64,000 bases of DNA from an uncultured Lachnospiraceae bacterium (GCA_947177445.1 CAMWUL010000001.1:1-64000); one strand, 5' to 3'; numbered from the stretch's first letter, positions 7,864 to 17,021 are shown. The notes: generated from the sequence alone by a model not told the origin. Program-made: numbers and translations.

Positions 7864-10719
7864 ATGAAAAAGAACCAAAATTATGATGTTGGAATATATG
7901 GATTATGGTATGGTCATAATTATGGAAGTATTATAACTTACTATGCATTGAATAATGTTATAAATTCCATGGGCTATTCGACTGTAATGATAAAAAATCC
8001 CTTGGGATCAAATGTAGATGTGTCAATGTTGAGAAGATCACATCCTTTGAGATTTGCTCATAAACACTATGAGATCACGCCATTATTGCGTATCTCTGAA
8101 ATGGAAAAATTGAATCAGATTTGTGACAGATTTCTGCTGGGATCAGATCAGATGTGGAATTATGGTTTAAGCCGGCCATATCAGCAGTCTTATTTTTTTA
8201 ACTTTGTTCAAGAAGAAAAGATTAAAGTTGCATATGCCACTTCCTTTGGAAGAGAAAAATATGATGCCCCAAAAGAGTATAAAAGAGAAGTAAAGAAGAA
8301 TTTGGATAGATTTACTGCCATTTCAGTACGGGATGATTTTTCTAAAGAAATATGTGAAAAAGAATTTCAGCTGTATGCAGAACAGGTAATTGATCCTGTC
8401 TTTTTATGTGATAAGAACAATTATATCGAATTAATGGGAGAAGCAGAAAGAAAATATAAAAACTTTATTTTTGCATATATTTTGGATCCAGGAACGGAGT
8501 GGGGAAAAGTAATTGAGAATTTGTCAAAAAAGACAGGAAAGAAAATTATTGTAATATTTAATGAGGGAAGTGATAAACAGGAAGCGATAAACAGATTGGG
8601 TATAATTGATACTTCAGTGGAATTTTTTACGGACGCCAATATATATGAATGGCTTTACTGTTTTAAGCACTCTGATTTTGTTATTACAGATTCTTTTCAT
8701 GGAATATGCTTTTCAACAATTTTCCATAAGCCTTTTATCGTTTTAAGAAATAATGGAAGAGGCGGCAGGCGATTCGACTGCCTGCTGGATATTATAGGAC
8801 TGAAAGCCCAGATGGTCACGGAGGTTTATCAAGTAATCGACGCATTTGATAAATTATGTTCAACAGAAATAGATTATCAGCGGGTTGACGCACAAATAGA
8901 GGTTCATCGGCAAAAGGGGATGAGATGGCTGGAAAATGCGCTAAAAGGGAAAAGTCAGATTGTTAGATTAGAGAAAAAAAATTTGGATGAAGTTAACAAA
9001 GATCCGGAAAAATCGGGAATGAAAAAAAATTCAGAGTCTGTCAGTGGACAATCTGATATGCAGAAAAACACAGTAGCTTCCACACAGGTAAGGCTTCATC
9101 CAGATATTGAGAGGGCACGAATGCTGGTTTCTCTTTTAAAGGCTTATGGATATAGTAAAGTGATTATTTCATCTGGAACGCGTGATTTGTCATTGGCCAG
9201 AATAATTGAGAACAATTCTTTTTTTGAAGTTTATTTAGTTACAGATGAAAGGAGCGCGGCCTATTTTGCGCTTGGTCTTTCCGTTAAGACAGAACAGCCC
9301 GTTGTCATAATGTGTACTTCTGGAACGGCAGTTTCAAATTACTTGCCCGGAGTGACAGAAGCATATTATCAAAAAGTTCCAATTATAATAATCACAGGTG
9401 ATCGATATTCGTATTACATAGGACAGATGGAACCACAAATGATTAAACAATACGGATTATTCAGAGATGTATGTAAATTAAACATAAATTTAGATATAGA
9501 AGATACACAACGTTGCAAATGGTCAAATTACAGAAAAATATGTGAAGCACTTTTGGAAGTGAATCACCATGGAAAAGGGCCGGTTCATATTAATTTTCCT
9601 ATAGACATCGTTGAACATAATCCGCCAGATCCTGTTACATACGTTTTACCTAAATATGAAAAAATTGAAAGAGTAGATTTTTATTCAGGACGATGTGTAT
9701 GGGAAGGATATGAAAAACAACTTCGTATGGCACGACGAATTATGGTAATTTGTGGACAGAATCAACCGTGGTCACAAGAAAGTAGAAAGTGGTTTAATCT
9801 GTTTACTGAAAAATATAATTGCGTAGTTTTGACGGATCACCTTTCCAATATTTCCGGGAAATATTGTTTAAATCCATATCGATTACTCAAAAATTGGTCA
9901 AATGACCAGTTTAAAAAAAATTTGATGCCTGATATATGCATTTATGTTGGAGGGAAAAGAACATTGAACGATCCTTTGTCTGCAAAAATGCGTTCGATTA
10001 GCCGTAGGATTCAATTTTGGCATGTAACAGATGATGGTATGATTGCGGATATGTATTATAAGCTTACCCACATATTTGAATGTATGCCGGAACAATTTTT
10101 TCGATTTTTTGCAGAAGCAGCAGGAGAGATACACAATGATGGAGAATATTGTGAACAATGGAAAGTAAATGCGGCAACAATTCCACCGGTTGATTTTTCA
10201 AAAATTCGGTTTACTTCTTTTTATACTATGGGGAAAATTGCTGTGAATTTGCCACAAAATTCCATGTTGCATCTTGGTGTGGGAAATACATTTATTAATA
10301 TAGAAAATTTCCCGATAGATGAAAGTATTACAGTTTATTGTAATATGGGAACTAACGGGATAGACGGAAGTGCTTCATCCTTCATTGGACAATGTATGGC
10401 AGGAGAACAGAAAGGTTTTCTGGTAATCGGAGACTTAAGCTTTTTCTATGATATGAATTCCATATGGAATAAAAAACTAAATGGAAATGTCAGAATCATT
10501 TTGCAAAATGATAGTGGTGCAGGACTTTTGGCTCATTATCAAAGTCCATCTATAACTCAAGAGCACAATGCCGTAGCGGAAGGATGGGTAAAAACATGTG
10601 GCTTTAAATATATGTGCGCAAGAGATGCAGAAGAATTTGATGCTCAGTTGGACGATTTTTTGAACGGAGAAAGTGAAAAACCCGTGTTCTTTGAAGTGTT
10701 TACATTACGCAGTAACTAA
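7864..10719 (+). CDS. Fusion: polysaccharide pyruvyltransferase-like domain + MenD-like ThDP-dependent enzyme
   Basis: The start ATG 7864 follows GAGGAGG, giving 951 residues. Residues about 5-340 are a pyruvyltransferase-like domain with family motifs intact (NYGSI near 20, GSDQMW at 93-98, TDSFHG at 275-280). A Lys/Ser-rich linker (about 365-405) leads to a complete MenD-like domain: DER at 461-463 including the ThDP-activating Glu, CTSGTAVSNYLP, NMGTNGIDGS and the cofactor motif GDLSFFYDMN (856 on). MenD adds a decarboxylated 2-oxoglutarate to isochorismate. No other menaquinone gene is nearby, and the family residues around the second substrate look different, so a new 2-oxoacid-derived decoration of the glycan is more likely (inference). 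A TATAAT box at 7831-7836 hints at its own promoter. Confidence 0.8.
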   Translation: MKKNQNYDVGIYGLWYGHNYGSIITYYALNNVINSMGYSTVMIKNPLGSNVDVSMLRRSHPLRFAHKHYEITPLLRISEMEKLNQICDRFLLGSDQMWNYGLSRPYQQSYFFNFVQEEKIKVAYATSFGREKYDAPKEYKREVKKNLDRFTAISVRDDFSKEICEKEFQLYAEQVIDPVFLCDKNNYIELMGEAERKYKNFIFAYILDPGTEWGKVIENLSKKTGKKIIVIFNEGSDKQEAINRLGIIDTSVEFFTDANIYEWLYCFKHSDFVITDSFHGICFSTIFHKPFIVLRNNGRGGRRFDCLLDIIGLKAQMVTEVYQVIDAFDKLCSTEIDYQRVDAQIEVHRQKGMRWLENALKGKSQIVRLEKKNLDEVNKDPEKSGMKKNSESVSGQSDMQKNTVASTQVRLHPDIERARMLVSLLKAYGYSKVIISSGTRDLSLARIIENNSFFEVYLVTDERSAAYFALGLSVKTEQPVVIMCTSGTAVSNYLPGVTEAYYQKVPIIIITGDRYSYYIGQMEPQMIKQYGLFRDVCKLNINLDIEDTQRCKWSNYRKICEALLEVNHHGKGPVHINFPIDIVEHNPPDPVTYVLPKYEKIERVDFYSGRCVWEGYEKQLRMARRIMVICGQNQPWSQESRKWFNLFTEKYNCVVLTDHLSNISGKYCLNPYRLLKNWSNDQFKKNLMPDICIYVGGKRTLNDPLSAKMRSISRRIQFWHVTDDGMIADMYYKLTHIFECMPEQFFRFFAEAAGEIHNDGEYCEQWKVNAATIPPVDFSKIRFTSFYTMGKIAVNLPQNSMLHLGVGNTFINIENFPIDESITVYCNMGTNGIDGSASSFIGQCMAGEQKGFLVIGDLSFFYDMNSIWNKKLNGNVRIILQNDSGAGLLAHYQSPSITQEHNAVAEGWVKTCGFKYMCARDAEEFDAQLDDFLNGESEKPVFFEVFTLRSN

Positions 10720-10728
10720 AAACATGCG

Positions 10729-10761
10729 CTTTCTTAGGCCAAAGCATCTGGCCTAAGAAAG
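10729..10761 (+). terminator. Perfect 12-bp stem-loop between the MenD fusion and the DUF6270 gene
   Basis: The arms CTTTCTTAGGCC (10729-10740) and GGCCTAAGAAAG (10750-10761) pair perfectly around a 9-base loop. No T-run follows, so this is not a canonical terminator. It could attenuate, protect or process the mRNA. The right arm shares GCCTAAGAAA with the mutS-mutL hairpin at 33202-33261. Confidence 0.55.
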
Positions 10762-10788
10762 ATTCGACGTTTGTGGATGAGGTGAAAA

Positions 10789-11996
10789 ATGGTTTCATTT
10801 AATATATTAGGCGATTGTGTGTCAAGAGACATATTGAATCCTCTTGGGGGGGGGTAAAAGTTCTGCAATATCATGCCTTTTCAAGTCCGATATCATTATT
10901 TTCACCCAAAGGGATGATAGATATTCAGCTGGCTGATTTTATAGGAAAAAATGAAACAATCAGTGCGTTTACAAAAAGATGCACAATGTGTGACTTCAAT
11001 AAATCTATGTTAGATTTTGTTTTCAAAAAGAAATCAGATTATTTCATCTTGGATATTTTAGATGCAAGGCTAAAATTGATGAAGCATGATGAACATATTT
11101 TTACAAAAAATATATTTATGCAATTAGATGATTTCCCGCATCATTTGGGTTTAAATGAATATGAAGAATTAAATCCATTTACAGACATAAGTGAAGAACA
11201 ATGGGAAGACAGTATCGATAAGCTGACAGAACATATACAACGACATTATACTCCCGCCCAGATCATTATACCATTGCATTATGGAGTAAAAGAATATATA
11301 AAAGATTTTGTGCTGAAGAAGTTTGTATTATGGAGAAAGGATTACACCAATGCATTTAATCCGCTTGTAAAAAAATTATTTAAAAGGATAATTAATAATT
11401 TGGACGGATGTCATGTAATTGAGTTTCCGGATAATGTAGTGGCAGATGCAGGGCATAAATGGGGATTGAGTCCATTGCATTATAATAAAATCTATTATGA
11501 ATATGCGGCAGAGGCTGTTAAAGTAATTCTTCGCAGTTTATCTGATCATGAAGAAAAAGGAGAGTTGGAGAAATTAAAGTCTTTGTATTCTGAGCGCTTT
11601 GAGATGTTGCACACAAAAGAGGAACTTAATGCTTTAAAGAGGAAACTTACCAGCTGTAATTCTGCTCTTGAATTTGCGAAAGCACATGCCTTTGACTGCT
11701 ATGAAAGCAAAATGCTAGAGAAATGGTTAATGTTAAATAAAGGAAAAAGGATTGCTGTATTAAAATGCCAGGATGTCGCAGGGCAGATTTTGCTAAAGGG
11801 CTTAGAAAAATATGGATTTAATATTATTTTTTCAACAAGTAATAGTAATTTTGAAAAGCTGACAGAAGAAGAGATGAAACTTTGTAAAGAAGCTGACATA
11901 GTGGTATCTGCAGATATTCATTCCAATATTCTGCCGGAGCATGACTCGGTAAAAGTTATACGCATTAATGAGTTGCTGGAAAATGCAAATCAATAG
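10789..11996 (+). CDS. DUF6270-like protein, frame broken at a nine-G tract (candidate phase-variable gene)
   Basis: ATG 10789 follows a GAGGTG site and reads MVSFNILGDCVSRDILNPLGGG, then TAA. GDCVSRD matches the (G)SCVSRD block that opens DUF6270 proteins. The rest of the protein (VKVLQYHAFSSPISLFSPKG onward) lies in another frame that has no credible start of its own. The break falls exactly at nine consecutive G (10846-10854). One more G, or two fewer, joins both parts into about 402 residues. The C-terminal part includes a Rossmann-like segment (KGKRIAVLKCQDVAGQILLKGLEKYGF). Family function is unknown; members occur in surface-polysaccharide loci. As sequenced the gene is OFF, unless this is a homopolymer read error. 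Confidence 0.75.
10846..10854 (+). repeat. Poly-G tract (G9) that sets the reading frame
   Basis: Nine G in an otherwise AT-rich region, within codons 20-22 of the DUF6270-like gene. Such tracts change length by slipped-strand mispairing and act as ON/OFF switches in other bacteria. Here G9 gives a stop directly after the tract, while G10 or G7 would be in frame. Confidence 0.9.
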
Positions 11997-12027
11997 ATTG
12001 TGGGATGCCATAAGGAGGAGATGGATT

Positions 12028-13047
12028 TTGACAGGATATCGAGTTTGGTTTGTTCAAAAGGAGAAAGCTATTTTACAAACATTTAAGGTCAGGGATCCTA
12101 AACCTGATGAAGTACAGGTAAAGGTAGACTTTACACTTATTTCAGCAGGAACGGAAAAGGCATACTTGTCGGGATCCAATAATACCGCAGGCAAGTTTCC
12201 AACATGTCCGGGATATTCGAGCGTAGGAACCATTATTGGGACTGGTGCTAATGTTGTAAATTATAAAGAAGGGGACAGGGTTTTTGTAGCCTACGGCGGA
12301 CATGGAAGCTATAATATTGTCAGTCATAAAAAGTGCACGCTGATACCAGATAGGGTTTCCTTTGAGGAAGCCGTTTTTACAAGACTTGCCGGATTTCCAT
12401 TATTAGCACTTAGAAGATCAAGAATTGAAATGGGAGAATCTGTTGTTGTTGTGGGACTGGGCATGCTGGGTCTGTTTGCTGTTCAATTAGCAAGATTGTA
12501 TGCTATCCCTTTAATTGCAGTCGGGAACCGTGAAATAAGAAGACAGAAAGCTTTAAAATTTGGGGCAGAATATGTTTTTGCGCCCGATGAGCCGAACTTA
12601 TCACAGAATATTCAAGATATAATCAAAATGAAAACAGGGCGAATGGGGGGGGCAGATGTTATTATAGAAACATCAGGCCAAATTGATGCTCTAAACTCTT
12701 GTTTGACATATACGGCCAGATTAGGGCGTGTTATGCTCAGTGGATGTAATAGAGTTACAGACAAACCAATAGATTTGTACAAATATATTCATTATAAAGG
12801 CGTAGAACTAATAGGAGCTCATGATGGCACCAGAACACGATATAATTCTGCACCTTTTCGATGGACGGCTCAAAGAGACTATAATACAATTTTGAAATTT
12901 TTAGAGGATGGACGGCTTAATGCAAAAGATATGCTGAGTGAGATTGTCAGCCCTGCTGAAACGACTTTGATATATAATAGATTGCTATATGAAAGAGATT
13001 TTCCATTGGGGGTTGTGTTTGACTGGCGGGAATTTCACGATAATTAA
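12028..13047 (+). CDS. Zinc-type medium-chain alcohol dehydrogenase-like oxidoreductase
   Basis: The MDR-family product has 339 residues. An N-terminal GroES-like domain includes FTLISAGTEKAYLSG and GYSSVGTIIGTG. A Rossmann domain with VVVVGLGMLGLFAVQLAR is followed by GGADVIIETSG and GAHDGTR. The canonical catalytic zinc Cys and GHE motif are not obvious, as in bacterial MDR relatives of sorbitol/threonine dehydrogenase in biosynthetic loci. TTG 12028 is chosen because AAGGAGG ends nine bases before it; the frame is open further upstream but has no ribosome site. It lies 31 bases after the DUF6270-like gene and is probably co-transcribed. It may oxidise or reduce a sugar or the MenD-like product (inference). 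Confidence 0.75.
   Translation: MTGYRVWFVQKEKAILQTFKVRDPKPDEVQVKVDFTLISAGTEKAYLSGSNNTAGKFPTCPGYSSVGTIIGTGANVVNYKEGDRVFVAYGGHGSYNIVSHKKCTLIPDRVSFEEAVFTRLAGFPLLALRRSRIEMGESVVVVGLGMLGLFAVQLARLYAIPLIAVGNREIRRQKALKFGAEYVFAPDEPNLSQNIQDIIKMKTGRMGGADVIIETSGQIDALNSCLTYTARLGRVMLSGCNRVTDKPIDLYKYIHYKGVELIGAHDGTRTRYNSAPFRWTAQRDYNTILKFLEDGRLNAKDMLSEIVSPAETTLIYNRLLYERDFPLGVVFDWREFHDN
12645..12652 (+). repeat. In-frame poly-G tract (G8) in the dehydrogenase gene
   Basis: Eight consecutive G code for the Met-Gly-Gly-Ala junction of the conserved GGADV block. The gene is in frame at this length; loss or gain of one G would truncate it. This is the second-longest G run noticed in the window and lies 1.8 kb from the G9 tract. 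Confidence 0.85.
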
Positions 13048-13079
13048 TTTATTTACTCCTGGAGCAATCGTATAACAAG

Positions 13080-14408
13080 GTGGAAAGCCTTCCTGCCCTA
13101 TTACAAATGAAAACAGAGGTGATAACAATTAGTAATATAGGAGCTTCCCCAAAGATAACTATCGTTGTCCCGGCGTACAATGTAGAGGCATATCTGGAGC
13201 AGTGCCTGAACAGTCTGCTGAATCAAACAGAACGAAATTATAAGGTAATCATTGTAGACGACGGTTCCACGGATGATACTGCATGCATATGTAAAAAATA
13301 TATTTCCGAAGCAGGGGATATGTTTAGGTATGTATATCAGGAGAACAAAGGCTTGGGGGCCGTCCGAAACAAAGGGCTGTCTCTGGTGGAGACGCCATAT
13401 ACGGCGTTTCTTGACAGTGACGATTGGCAGGATATCCGCTTTGTGGAGAAATTCGAGGCATTTGTGGAGCGTCTGGATTTTGTCCCTGATATGATATTTA
13501 CCCTGCCCAGGTGCTATAATGAAGCGTCGCATCTTCTGGAAGACTGGATGGACAAGCCCCTGTATGATGAGATATTTATGACCGGAGCCGGAAATGAAAT
13601 CAAGAATCTGAATGCGTCCATTTGTCCAAAATTATATTTATTGGAGGTAAATGCCAACCGCAAGATTTATCGGACGGCTTTTTTAAAGGAAAATGGATTT
13701 TCTTTTCCGGAGGGTGTGAAATGGGAGGATATAAGGCCTCATATTCAGCTGGTGCATCTGGCTAAAAGCTGTGTTGCTTTACCCGGAACCGGTTTTATCT
13801 ATCGGATGAATCGTGCAGGGCAGATTACGGCAGGAACAGGTAAAGGACGATTGGATATTCTGAAGGTTTTTGAGGATGTACTGGACGGAATATACAACGG
13901 ATACCAGGCTTCATCCGGCGGTCTGCCTTCGGCGGCATTCGAAGGAAAAGAGCTGTCTGCAATAATGCACTTGATCTGTAATTACACGATCTGGATGATC
14001 GAAATGACAAATATGGAATATATTCAGGCCTTGCTGGAGGGATTGCACGAGGTATTTGTACATATTTCGGAGAAAATGATCTCTGCATATTCCGAAGATT
14101 CTGAGCCCTTGTCAGGAAAAGCAGCTGCGATGGATGATTCCGCAGAAACTGGCCGCTGGCTTTTGGCGGAAAGAAATAAGCGGATCGGGTTGATCCGCTG
14201 TCTCAGGGGGAGGGACTGGAGTCAGCTGCTGTGCTACGAGGATAGAAAAAATCTGTATCGGTATTGGTCTGTTAACGGTGGGAAAAGGAAAAATCTGATC
14301 AGCGGCGGGATCCAATGTATTAGAGACAGCGGGGTGAAATATACGGTAAAGCTGTTGTTTCGAAAGGCTTTTTATGCCGCAGAAAATTTTCTGGCAAAGA
14401 GACGCTGA
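13080..14408 (+). CDS. GT2-family glycosyltransferase
   Basis: The 442-residue product starts with a GT-A nucleotide-sugar domain: ITIVVPAYNVEAYLEQCLNSLLNQT, VDDGSTDDT, NKGLGAVRNKGL and the DxD-type FLDSDDW. A C-terminal helical extension of about 200 residues follows. It is most like teichoic-acid or capsule GT2 enzymes that add one sugar to a membrane-linked acceptor in the cytoplasm. The start is uncertain: GTG 13080 gives the full frame, while ATG 13107 and GTG 13119 are alternatives lying just before the conserved domain. Base composition returns here to that of the wider chromosome, so this gene marks the right edge of the AT-rich cassette. Confidence 0.8.
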   Translation: MESLPALLQMKTEVITISNIGASPKITIVVPAYNVEAYLEQCLNSLLNQTERNYKVIIVDDGSTDDTACICKKYISEAGDMFRYVYQENKGLGAVRNKGLSLVETPYTAFLDSDDWQDIRFVEKFEAFVERLDFVPDMIFTLPRCYNEASHLLEDWMDKPLYDEIFMTGAGNEIKNLNASICPKLYLLEVNANRKIYRTAFLKENGFSFPEGVKWEDIRPHIQLVHLAKSCVALPGTGFIYRMNRAGQITAGTGKGRLDILKVFEDVLDGIYNGYQASSGGLPSAAFEGKELSAIMHLICNYTIWMIEMTNMEYIQALLEGLHEVFVHISEKMISAYSEDSEPLSGKAAAMDDSAETGRWLLAERNKRIGLIRCLRGRDWSQLLCYEDRKNLYRYWSVNGGKRKNLISGGIQCIRDSGVKYTVKLLFRKAFYAAENFLAKRR

Positions 14409-14440
14409 GAGGAGGCCTGCCTGGATAAAGGGGGATACAA

Positions 14441-15859
14441 ATGGAAGAACTGGAATTGTTTTTGGCGTCTCTGCAGATAGACAAAGCGGCCATTTTAGTG
14501 GGGGATTGCGGACCGGAGCGGCTTGAAGAATTATTTCGGTATGTCAATTTAAAGCAATGCTGTGTAGTATGTCCATGGCCGGCAAGGGATATGGAAATAC
14601 TGGAGGAAAGGATTCGTAATGACGCAGCCAGGGGGCTTTTTTCACTGCCGGAGGAGCTGGTTTTTCTGCCCTGTTATCGATTTGGCGGCATGGAAGGGGT
14701 ATGGGCTTTCTGTCCCATACGATGTAAAGGAGCGGACCTTCTGCCGATTTTGAATTATGCTCCCCAGTATTTGGCGGGCTCAATTTTAGAGGGAGAGGTA
14801 AGTGCCTTTCATATCTGGGAGCAGTGCAGAACCTTTTCCCGGGAGGTCAATTTAAAGACCTGGAGAGAGGGCAGGAGTCCCGTTGTCTTGGATTGGAAGA
14901 AGGGATGCGAAGGTGGGAAGGAGCTGAGTGTAATTTTCCCGGTTTACAATGTGGCTCCGTATCTGGAAAGGTGTCTGAAGAGTGTTACCGCATGGAAGGC
15001 GGAGTATCTGGAATTTATCTTTGTCAGCGACGGCTCAAAGGATCATTCTGTAAATATCATCAAAAAGTGGATGGAGCAGGACTCCCGGATCCGGTTGATT
15101 GAGAAGGAAAACGGCGGTTGTGCGTCGGCCCGCCAGATGGGTCTGGAGAATGCTTCAGGCCGATATGTGGGCTTTGTTGATCCGGATGATTTTATTGATG
15201 AGAATATGTACCGAAAGCTGCTGCGGGCGGCTATGTGCGGCTGCTTTGATGTGAGTCTGTGCGGATATAACGAGTATTATGAAAATACGGGAAGGATTCA
15301 TGCGGCAGAGGACTCGCTGTGGTATCCCTATATCGATGGCTGCTATGATGAGGATAAGATCCGTGAGCTGATTACTTACTGCCGGGTGGCTATCTGGAGA
15401 GGCATTTATCGTAAAGAGTGGCTGGAGAAAAACAGGATTGGATTTTATACGGATTTGAAGCGGTTTGACGATTTGCCGTTTAAGGTGGAAACCTTTGCCT
15501 GTGCAAAATCAGTGGTTATGGTTCCGGAGTATCTGTATTATTACAGGCTGGAGAGGGAAGGGCAGGATGTGTCCGCTGACGATGAACGTCTTTATGTTCA
15601 TTTTGACATTTTTGCGCATCTGGATCGTTTTGTCGGGAAATCCCAAAATCAAAAGCTGATCGACAATCTTCAGATGTGCAAGATCCAGACCCATAGATAC
15701 GCTCTCTCAAAGATCAGGACAGAATACCGGGAGGAATATTTGCGGCGGGCACGAACGGATCTGAATTATTTATGTGATTTTCAGCGTACCTGTAAGATAG
15801 CCAATATGATGCTTGGCAGCGAAACGGCAGACGAATACCGAAAAATCATGCAGGGATAA
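14441..15859 (+). CDS. GT2-family glycosyltransferase with an unassigned N-terminal domain
   Basis: Of 472 residues, the first 150 or so form a domain not recognised here (MEELELFLASLQIDKAAILV, with VCPWPARDMEILEERI). The GT2 domain then begins with LSVIFPVYNVAPYLERCLKS and carries FVSDGSKDHS, ENGGCASARQMGLENASG and FVDPDDFID. The start ATG 14441 is preceded by an AAGGGGG site. The gene lies between another GT2 and a GlfT2-like gene in the same direction, so it probably acts on the same glycan. The N-terminal part could be an acceptor-recognition or partner-binding module (inference). Confidence 0.8.
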   Translation: MEELELFLASLQIDKAAILVGDCGPERLEELFRYVNLKQCCVVCPWPARDMEILEERIRNDAARGLFSLPEELVFLPCYRFGGMEGVWAFCPIRCKGADLLPILNYAPQYLAGSILEGEVSAFHIWEQCRTFSREVNLKTWREGRSPVVLDWKKGCEGGKELSVIFPVYNVAPYLERCLKSVTAWKAEYLEFIFVSDGSKDHSVNIIKKWMEQDSRIRLIEKENGGCASARQMGLENASGRYVGFVDPDDFIDENMYRKLLRAAMCGCFDVSLCGYNEYYENTGRIHAAEDSLWYPYIDGCYDEDKIRELITYCRVAIWRGIYRKEWLEKNRIGFYTDLKRFDDLPFKVETFACAKSVVMVPEYLYYYRLEREGQDVSADDERLYVHFDIFAHLDRFVGKSQNQKLIDNLQMCKIQTHRYALSKIRTEYREEYLRRARTDLNYLCDFQRTCKIANMMLGSETADEYRKIMQG

Positions 15860-15896
15860 CGCCGTTTGTGTTAATTCGTCGGGATGTGCAGGGGTA

Positions 15897-16982
15897 ATGA
15901 GCAAAAGCAGGAAAAGAAGGCAGAAATGCATTGAGGATTATCAGAAAAACAGCGGCGGACAGAAAAACAGAGTGTGCATCGCGGTGAATATTTGCACCTA
16001 CAGACGGGAGGAACAGCTGAACCGGATTTTGGATAAGCTGCAGGGATCGGCCTTTTTTGACCAGACAAAGAAGACGGATTATTCAGGGGCGTTGTACATA
16101 TATGTTGTGGATAATGCCTGTGAGCTTTCGGAAATCAGGTCGGAATATGTGAATCTGAGACATAATCCCAGAGGAAATACGGGCGGGGCGGGAGGCTATC
16201 AGTATGGGATCGAGCTGATCCGTTCGGCGCAGGCAGAGTTTACGCATGTGGTGTTTATGGACGACGATGTGGAATTTGATTTGTGCTGTTTTTACAGGCT
16301 TTTTGATTTTCTGCAGCAGGTTAAAGGAGCGGATGCCTTCAGGCCGGTAGCCGGAAGGATGTTTCGAATGGACCGGCGGAATATTCAATATACGGCAGGG
16401 GAAATATGGAATGCAGGCAAGATATCTCATGTTGGCTTTAACAGGACCGCAGCAGAAGTGGATCAGGAGCCGGAGATTATATGCGATTCAGGGGCGGAGT
16501 ATGGGGGATGGTGGTTTTGCTGCTTCCCCTATGATTTTGTAAAGGAAAATGACATTATGCCCTTTTTTATTCATTGCGATGATGTAGAATATGGATTGAG
16601 GTACGGCAGACCGCCTGTTATAATCCGGGATGTCAAGGTCTGGCATGAAACCTTTGAATACAGACAGACTCCGGTTATGCGCTATTATGACACCAGAAAT
16701 CCGTTGTTTGTAAATGAAAAATATCAGCTGAATAAGGATGCGTCTCAGATATTGAGTGAGTGGAAGCAGGAAATATCCGCTTACCATGCGGATGGAAAGT
16801 GGGATTATGAATATTATGTAATCCGGGGAATGCTGGACTATTTGAAGGGTATGAAATGGCTGTATCGGATCCACCCGGGGAAATATCATGATAAGCTGAA
16901 GAAAGCCAGGACCAGCAGGTATAAAAATGCAATATTATGGAGGATTGCCGAGCGGCGTTTCAGGAGAAGATATGAGGTGTGA
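15897..16982 (+). CDS. Second GlfT2-like galactofuranosyltransferase
   Basis: The 361-residue product has NICTYRREEQLNRILDKL, GNTGGAGGYQYG (GGAGGY 96-101), FMDDDVEFD (DDD 122-124), YGGWWFCCFP, FFIHCDDVEYGLR and VWHETF. These are the blocks that define the catalytic core of GlfT2-like galactofuranosyltransferases. It lacks the long N- and C-terminal extensions of the relative at 5954. ATG 15897 is chosen, with an AGGGG site close before it; the frame is open back to 15813 inside the upstream gene. With glf at 18438 it supports a galactofuranose-containing product. The two GlfT2-like enzymes may divide initiation and extension, as GlfT1 and GlfT2 do in mycobacteria (inference). Confidence 0.85.
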   Translation: MSKSRKRRQKCIEDYQKNSGGQKNRVCIAVNICTYRREEQLNRILDKLQGSAFFDQTKKTDYSGALYIYVVDNACELSEIRSEYVNLRHNPRGNTGGAGGYQYGIELIRSAQAEFTHVVFMDDDVEFDLCCFYRLFDFLQQVKGADAFRPVAGRMFRMDRRNIQYTAGEIWNAGKISHVGFNRTAAEVDQEPEIICDSGAEYGGWWFCCFPYDFVKENDIMPFFIHCDDVEYGLRYGRPPVIIRDVKVWHETFEYRQTPVMRYYDTRNPLFVNEKYQLNKDASQILSEWKQEISAYHADGKWDYEYYVIRGMLDYLKGMKWLYRIHPGKYHDKLKKARTSRYKNAILWRIAERRFRRRYEV

Positions 16983-17021
16983 ATAACCATGCCGCAATGG
17001 GCTAAAATATTCAATATAAAC

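Noticed and set aside
8970-9030. Two A8 tracts in the linker of the pyruvyltransferase/MenD-like fusion as slippage or internal-start sites
   Set aside because: A8 runs are frequent throughout the AT-rich cassette (for example near 5181, 7692 and 9913), so they carry no special signal. No strong ribosome site precedes the internal ATG.
7864-10719. MenD-like half as the menaquinone enzyme of the cell
   Set aside because: No other menaquinone gene is in the window, and the domain is fused to a glycan-locus protein. It is kept as a MenD-like enzyme of unknown substrate.
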